A stretch of 18,922 bases of DNA from JANXXV01 sp038230275 (lineage in GTDB: Bacteria > Acidobacteriota > Terriglobia > Bryobacterales > Bryobacteraceae): assembly GCA_038230275.1 (NCBI GenBank), contig JBBRNO010000133.1, positions 1 to 18,922 on the forward strand, written 5' to 3'. How positions within the stretch are numbered: position 1 is the first letter of the stretch; each line of letters opens with the position of its first letter. Below, in pieces: positions 14,793-18,922 of the stretch. Position numbers and translations under genes: made by a program. The notes below the pieces were generated by a model that saw only the letters and a program-made list of their open reading frames with translations, had not been told where the DNA came from and did not search any database.

Positions 14793-15250
14793 CGTCGAAA
14801 GTCTCCACTCTTGCCGCCGGTCTTCTCCAGCAGATACAGATCTTGGATCTCGATCGACTTATCCAGCGCCTTCGTCATGTCGTACACCGTCAGCGCCGCT
14901 ACGGCAGCCGCGGTCAACGCTTCCATCTCCACGCCGGTAGGCCCGCTCGTGCTTACCGTGGAAACAATTCGCACGCCTTTTGTTTCCACGCGCACATCCA
15001 CGTCGGCATGAGTCAGCAGCAAGGGATGGCACAGCGGAATCAACTCGGAAGTTTTCTTCGCCGCCATCACGCCCGCGATCCGCGCAATCTCCAGTGGATT
15101 CCCTTTTGGATTCTGCGGCAGCTTCTTCAACACGGACGGCCGAATCTTGACGAATGCCTGTGCCCGCGCCGTGCGCTGCGTCGGCTGTTTTGCGGACACG
15201 TCCACCATGCGCGCCTCGCCTGCCGCATCGTAATGAGAAAGCTTTTTCAC
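14789..15250 (-). CDS. moaC: Cyclic pyranopterin monophosphate synthase MoaC
   Basis: 153 residues from the GTG at 15250, which overlaps the moeA stop (GTGA). The frame stays open upstream inside moeA but that part has no MoaC homology, and the family N-terminus KLSHYDAAGEARMVDVSAK begins right at the GTG. Conserved features are NPKGNP with Lys49, KKTSELIPLCHPL (65-77), GVEMEAL (106-112) and the catalytic TVYDMTKALDK (Asp124, Lys127). MoaC, acting after MoaA, converts the GTP-derived cyclic intermediate to cyclic pyranopterin monophosphate, the first pterin of the Moco pathway. MoaA, MoaD and MoaE are not in this window. The 3' end overlaps the moaB/mogA gene. Confidence 0.96.
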   Translation of the reverse strand: MKKLSHYDAAGEARMVDVSAKQPTQRTARAQAFVKIRPSVLKKLPQNPKGNPLEIARIAGVMAAKKTSELIPLCHPLLLTHADVDVRVETKGVRIVSTVSTSGPTGVEMEALTAAAVAALTVYDMTKALDKSIEIQDLYLLEKTGGKSGDFRR

Positions 15251-16440
15251 TTGGCCAACACTCGCATGAGGTCCCCCGCCGCCCAGGCTTCGCGATCCGG
15301 TTCGGCCACCAGATACGCATTCGCTCGTGCCATGGCTCCCACGTCCCCGGAGCCCTGCCAACCCGTCGGTGTCAGCTCGGCGCCGTCCGCGCTAAGCATC
15401 GCAGGAAGGAAGCGCGTCAGTCCGGGCCGGTGCCGGAACTCGCGCGTCAATCGCGCTTGGAACAGGTGCAGCGGGCTCTCCGATGCGCCGCTGAGTAGGG
15501 CAACGGCGGCCCGCGCGAACAGTTCGAAGGTGATCATAGTGGACGCCGGGTTGCCGGGCAGACCGAAAAAGAACTTATCCCGCGCGCGGCCAAACACCAG
15601 CGGTTGGCCCGGCTGAATTAAAACACGGTCGAAAAAGAACTCCGCTCCGAACTCCGCCAACACCTTTTCCACGATGTCGTACTTGCCGGCGGAAACTCCT
15701 CCGGATAGCAGCAATAAGTCCGCTCGCAGTCCGTGGGCGATCGACTCGCGCGTGGCCTCATAGCTATCTCGTGCCACCGGCAGAATTTCGGGCATCCCGC
15801 CCGCACGCACTACCTGCGCCGCGAGCGACGCGGAATTCGAATTCCGTATCTGATGCTCCACCGGTGTTTGCTCTATGCCGACAATCTCATCGCCGGTGGC
15901 CAGAATCGCCACCCGGGGCTTCTGGTAAACGGCCACACGCGTCAAGCCAACCGTAGCCAGCATGGCGATGCAGGCGTAGTCGAGCGTCATGCCCGCGCGA
16001 AGCACTACCGATCCGCTGGCTGATTCACAGCCCTGCGGATTGATGAAGTCGCCGCACTTCACAGGCCGGTCCGTGGTGAGGGCATCGCCCTCGCGCGTAA
16101 TGTGCTCCACCATGATGATGGCATCGGCGCCATCGGGCACCGGGGCGCCTGTCATGATCTCCACCGCTTCGCCCGGCTGAACGGAGCCTTGGAAACGGTC
16201 GCCCGCGCGCACCTCCCCAATCACTCGAACCTTGCCGGGAAAATCGGCTGCGCGTACCGCAAAGCCATCCCGCACCGAACGCGCCAGCGGTGGATAATCG
16301 CGATCCGCAAGTACATTTTCGGCTAAGATGCGGCCCGCGGATTCGTACAACGCCACCTGTTCGGTAGTCGGCGGAACAAGGCCCGCGCCAACCTCACGCA
16401 GTACGCACTCCCGCGCCTCGGAAAATTGCAGTGTCGCCAC
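15247..16440 (-). CDS. moeA: Molybdopterin molybdenumtransferase MoeA
   Basis: 397 residues from the GTG at 16440. The frame extends to another GTG at 16485, but those 15 residues run into the divergent amidase gene, and MoeA proteins normally begin near the FSEA motif. Conserved features in order: SVRDGFAVRA (55-64; Asp58), EIMTGAPVPDGADAIIMVE, AILATGDEIV, IRNSNSASLA, LLSGGVSAGKYD and FGLPGNPAST; the C-terminal domain IV is complete. MoeA inserts molybdate into adenylylated molybdopterin made by MogA. It is the first gene of the moeA-moaC-moaB/mogA-VWFA unit, with GTGA coupling to moaC. The 38-bp gap to the amidase start leaves no room for a Moco riboswitch directly upstream. Confidence 0.96.
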   Translation of the reverse strand: MATLQFSEARECVLREVGAGLVPPTTEQVALYESAGRILAENVLADRDYPPLARSVRDGFAVRAADFPGKVRVIGEVRAGDRFQGSVQPGEAVEIMTGAPVPDGADAIIMVEHITREGDALTTDRPVKCGDFINPQGCESASGSVVLRAGMTLDYACIAMLATVGLTRVAVYQKPRVAILATGDEIVGIEQTPVEHQIRNSNSASLAAQVVRAGGMPEILPVARDSYEATRESIAHGLRADLLLLSGGVSAGKYDIVEKVLAEFGAEFFFDRVLIQPGQPLVFGRARDKFFFGLPGNPASTMITFELFARAAVALLSGASESPLHLFQARLTREFRHRPGLTRFLPAMLSADGAELTPTGWQGSGDVGAMARANAYLVAEPDREAWAAGDLMRVLAK

Positions 16441-16478
16441 CTGTCCATCTTCACATGAGTAAGCGATACTCGCTAGAG

Positions 16479-17861
16479 ATGCCACACCACCTGACGCTTA
16501 CCCAAATGAGTACGCAGCTCCGCGCGCGCAAGCTTTCACCGGTGGAACTGGTCCATTCTCATCTGCAACAGATTGAGCGCCACAATCCGCAATTGAACGC
16601 CTTTGTCAGCATTTTGCACGAAGAAGCGCTGGCTGCCGCGCGGCAGGCAGAAACGCAGCCCGGCGATGGGCCGTTGCACGGCATCCCGGTGACCATCAAA
16701 GACAGTTTCGATCTGGCCGGCCATGTAACCCTGTGCGGCAGCCGCTACCGTTTGAATCAACGTGCCGCCACGGATTGCTCCGCTGCGGCGCGATTGCGTG
16801 CGGCTGGCGCGATTGTGATTGGCAAAACCAACTGCCCCGAATTTCTGAATAGCTATGAAACGGACAATTACACTACCGGGCGCACGAACAATCCCTGGGA
16901 TCTGGCGCGCACTCCCGGTGGTTCCAGTGGAGGGGAAGCCGCAGCCATCGCTGCTTTCATGTCGGCGGGCGGCGTCGGCAGCGACGGAGGCGGTTCCCTG
17001 CGCGTGCCGGCACACTTCACCGGAATCGCCGCGTTGAAGCCGACGCCTGGCCGCATCTCCGCCGCCGGCCACTTTCCGCAGCTCTGCCATCCCGCGGGTC
17101 TTTTCGCGGTGGCCGGGCCCATGGCGCGCAACGCCGCCGATCTGCGCCTGTTGTTTCACGCGCTGGCCGGCTACGATCCAGCCGACCCTTTCTCCGCGCC
17201 CGTGCCACTACGCGAGCCGAATATTTCCGGCATCCGCATTGGCGTTGCGGAACAGTTCTACAAAGTGCCGGTGCAGGATTCGATAAAGCGGGCTGTCCGC
17301 AAAGCCGCAGCGGCACTGGCCGATTTGCGATTTCCGGTAGAAGAATTCATGCCGCAAGGCCTCGATCGCAGCCCGAATCTGTGGTGGTTCTTCTTCGGGG
17401 AATTGCCCGCGCCTTTCCTGCGGCAGGTGATCGCCAGCGATCCTGACAAGGCGCATTGGACTGCAACGGAGTTTCTCAACACGGTCGCACCGGAACCAGT
17501 CTCCGCCCGTACCGTTGTCGAAAATCTGGCCGCCCGGGATGCCATGCGTGAGTCGCTCTTGAAGCAGATGCAAGACTATCCGGTACTGCTGATGCCGCCC
17601 TGCGGAACCACCGCGTTTCCCCATCGCGAACGTTTTTTTCAAACCGCCACGAAACAGATTGGAGTGTTCCAGGCAATGATGCCCGCAACGCCGTTCAACC
17701 TACTGGGGCTTCCGTCGGTGGTGATCCCGTTCGATGTCAGCGACGATGGGTTGCCCGTAGGAGTTCAATTGATCGGTCGGCCCTATGAAGAGGAGACGCT
17801 GCTGGAAATCGCGATACAACTGGAAGCCAGGGCACCCGTGTTCTCACCGCCGGGGTATTAG
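16479..17861 (+). CDS. Amidase-signature family hydrolase
   Basis: 460 residues from the ATG at 16479; an ATG at 16455 and a GTG at 16431 are alternatives, and no start has a good ribosome site. The amidase-signature core carries the Ser-cisSer-Lys triad: Lys74 in PVTIKDSF, Ser149 in PGGSSGGE and Ser173 in SDGGGSLRVPA. ALKPTPGR follows and the C-terminus has NLLGLPSVVIPF...LPVGVQLIGRPYEEETLL, both typical. Members include amidases, the GatA subunit and fatty-acid amide hydrolases. The length and the absence of gatB/gatC nearby favour a stand-alone amidase of unknown substrate. No signal peptide is seen, so it is probably cytoplasmic. It is divergent from moeA. Confidence 0.92.
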   Translation: MPHHLTLTQMSTQLRARKLSPVELVHSHLQQIERHNPQLNAFVSILHEEALAAARQAETQPGDGPLHGIPVTIKDSFDLAGHVTLCGSRYRLNQRAATDCSAAARLRAAGAIVIGKTNCPEFLNSYETDNYTTGRTNNPWDLARTPGGSSGGEAAAIAAFMSAGGVGSDGGGSLRVPAHFTGIAALKPTPGRISAAGHFPQLCHPAGLFAVAGPMARNAADLRLLFHALAGYDPADPFSAPVPLREPNISGIRIGVAEQFYKVPVQDSIKRAVRKAAAALADLRFPVEEFMPQGLDRSPNLWWFFFGELPAPFLRQVIASDPDKAHWTATEFLNTVAPEPVSARTVVENLAARDAMRESLLKQMQDYPVLLMPPCGTTAFPHRERFFQTATKQIGVFQAMMPATPFNLLGLPSVVIPFDVSDDGLPVGVQLIGRPYEEETLLEIAIQLEARAPVFSPPGY

Positions 17862-17872
17862 TTCTCCGTTTC

Positions 17873-18490
17873 CTATTCGGTTTCCCGAACACGTTTCAGG
17901 CGCGCGGCCAGTTCCGGTGTCAACGTCGCTTCGGCATCCGGCGTAATCAAACCCGCGGCATCCATCGACTGAATGTGAACCTGATCCTTCAGCCGGTTGG
18001 CACTGAGCTTCATCCGTATCAAGTCCACCAGGGGGATTACCAGCACCTCTTTGCCGTGTACCCGCTTGCGCTCCGGCCTGATTGGAGGATTGGGACTAGC
18101 CTGCGTGGGACGAACGTCTTCTCCACTGAATAACAGATGGACGGCGTTCCTTGCGCTCTCAGTCGGTCCGTAGATCAACATATCGACTCCGGCAGTATGG
18201 CGGAACCGAAATCCTCCCTCGCCCGCCGTTTCCTTGATTTGCTCCAAATCAGAGCGATTAACCATCAAATCGACGTCTCGCGTCAGGGCAGTAAGCTCGG
18301 GATTTGCCTCTTCCACATAGATCAGCACCGCCAAACCGCCAATCAGTTCATGGGGAATGAGTTGGGTATTGAGGGTCTCCGTGATCTTATGCAGAATGTC
18401 GACCAGTCCAAACAGCCGCTCTTCGAACAAGGTGTTTACCCCCTCCCCGCGGTTCGCTGCATCCACAAGGAAGTTTTCCAAAGTTAGCAT
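17873..18490 (-). CDS. Nucleotidyltransferase-fold protein, AbiEii-like
   Basis: 205 residues from the ATG at 18490, chosen because GGAG (18497-18500) lies 6 nt upstream; a TTG at 18532 is the open-frame limit. The glycine motif HELIGGLAVLIY and the paired acidic motif TRDVDLMV mark the nucleotidyltransferase fold. The C-terminal LIRMKLSANRLKDQVHIQSM matches the lysine/arginine helix seen in AbiEii-like and DUF-type nucleotidyltransferases. Some of these are toxins of toxin-antitoxin pairs and others have no known role. No antitoxin-like gene lies beside it: upstream are 275 bp without a good frame and then the end of thrB. It may therefore act alone or be a domesticated member. The N-terminal 45 residues are helical. 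Substrate cannot be inferred. Confidence 0.75.
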   Translation of the reverse strand: MLTLENFLVDAANRGEGVNTLFEERLFGLVDILHKITETLNTQLIPHELIGGLAVLIYVEEANPELTALTRDVDLMVNRSDLEQIKETAGEGGFRFRHTAGVDMLIYGPTESARNAVHLLFSGEDVRPTQASPNPPIRPERKRVHGKEVLVIPLVDLIRMKLSANRLKDQVHIQSMDAAGLITPDAEATLTPELAARLKRVRETE

Positions 18491-18765
18491 GGTATACTCC
18501 GCATCTTCCGACACTTCGTGACCGAGGGTCAAGTTCCGTCGTGTAGGTGCAGCATGGGCTGCGCGGAAGGCGATCAGTACGGCGCGGCAACTCCAGCGGA
18601 CTCAGCTTCAAGGCTTCCTACAGACCCGGCTCCAGCAGATGTTCCGCAATTGCCATTCCCGTCGCCAACCCGCCAGTAGAAGTCGGCATCCCTCCTGCTT
18701 CCGCAGGGATTTATCCGCTTCCCATCGGTCCTATCCCGGCGAATTAGCCGCGTCAGGTTGGGCGA
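18491..18765. other. 275-bp intergenic region, no gene recognised
   Basis: This stretch separates homoserine kinase (stop 18766, -) from the nucleotidyltransferase gene (start 18490, -). Both strands have open frames in it, but none has a recognisable motif, good start or continuity. The only element I can assign is the ribosome site at 18497-18500. No clear terminator hairpin with a U-tract was found for thrB. A decayed gene fragment is possible. Confidence 0.4.
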
Positions 18766-18922
18766 TTACCAGACGCGAAAGCCTTCCCGTGAAATCTGCG
18801 CGGGAAGGATCTCCGCCGCGTGCCCGTGGATAGCGAAGATCTGCCGCACCAGATCGCAGACCTGTTCGCAGCCCCGTTCATAAAACACCAGAATGGACGG
18901 GCCGGCTCCGCTCAGCGTACAC
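18766..18922 (-). CDS. thrB: Homoserine kinase, C-terminal part (cut by window edge)
   Basis: About 52 codons, running from the right edge to a TAA at 18766-18768. Translation begins CTLSGAGPSILVFYERGCEQVCDLV. The LSGAGPS block is the conserved third motif of GHMP kinases as it appears in homoserine kinase, where it lies about 50 residues before the C-terminus. The chain ends IFAIHGHAAEILPAQISREGFRVW. The enzyme phosphorylates homoserine in threonine synthesis. The call rests on one motif plus the distance to the end; other GHMP kinases are possible but fit less well. Start and N-terminus lie outside the window. Confidence 0.72.
   Translation of the reverse strand, partial: CTLSGAGPSILVFYERGCEQVCDLVRQIFAIHGHAAEILPAQISREGFRVW

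Noticed and set aside
16441..16485. Longer MoeA starting at the GTG at 16485
   Set aside because: The extra residues have no family match and overlap the divergent amidase start.
18488..18503. GGTATACTCCGCA shared (inverted) with 5867-5879
   Set aside because: A 13-base match is expected by chance several times in a window of this length, and the contexts differ.
18547..18747. Pro-rich plus-strand frame between the nucleotidyltransferase and thrB
   Set aside because: No start signal, recognisable motif or neighbour supports it; it is probably a random open frame in GC-rich DNA.
1..18922. CRISPR array, tRNA/rRNA genes, insertion sequences, prophage, Moco riboswitch
   Set aside because: I looked for repeated units, cloverleaf-like segments, transposase motifs and leader structures and saw none. 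A covariance-model search was not possible.

Overview
This window looks like chromosomal DNA from an acidobacterium, probably of the Solibacter/Bryobacter group. The reasons are the moderately high GC content, the dense gene packing, a protein of the acidobacterial 'VWFA-related' family, an ECF sigma/anti-sigma/HEAT-repeat cassette of a type I associate with Acidobacteria, and a small coiled-coil/AT-hook protein of similar style. This is inferred from gene content; no rRNA or other taxonomic marker is present. I see no tRNA, rRNA, CRISPR array, transposase or phage gene, so the window reads as ordinary core plus lineage-specific chromosome.

Layout. 1-363 (-) is the N-terminal part of a TonB-type energy transducer, cut by the window edge. 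512-4373 (+) is a tight four-gene unit: ECF sigma factor, zinc-finger anti-sigma factor with one membrane helix, and two exported HEAT-repeat proteins. It ends at a strong hairpin (4375-4418) that probably also stops the convergent gene for an exported TPR protein (4436-5749, -). 6010-8866 (+) holds two secondary transporters in overlapping frames: a sodium:solute symporter and an APC-family amino-acid permease. 8867-9291 holds a small gene for a 69-residue AT-hook protein. Its -35/-10 promoter candidate lies between two near-identical 20-bp palindromes exactly 84 bp apart.

9347-11949 (-) is a two-gene unit: a pterin-4a-carbinolamine dehydratase, then an exported protein that fuses a class-C beta-lactamase-like (AmiE-type) domain to a NamZ/DUF1343 domain, pointing to peptidoglycan breakdown and recycling. 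11985-13196 (+) is a MEMO1-family protein with an extra N-terminal domain. 13183-16440 (-) is a molybdenum-cofactor operon, moeA-moaC-moaB/mogA, with translationally coupled GTGA junctions, ending with a VWFA-related exported protein. 16479-17861 (+) is an amidase-signature hydrolase, 17873-18490 (-) a nucleotidyltransferase-fold protein of the AbiEii-like type, and 18766-18922 (-) the C-terminal end of homoserine kinase.

How they work together. The sigma/anti-sigma pair probably responds to an envelope signal and controls the two exported repeat proteins transcribed with it. The Moco genes cover late steps of molybdopterin synthesis: MoaC acts early on GTP with MoaA (not seen here), MogA/MoaB adenylylates molybdopterin and MoeA inserts molybdate. 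The pterin dehydratase lies near them but in a separate unit. The best candidates for something not well described are the palindrome-bracketed AT-hook gene, the AmiE-NamZ fusion, and the MEMO protein with its added domain. I found no clear defence system or other wholly novel system.
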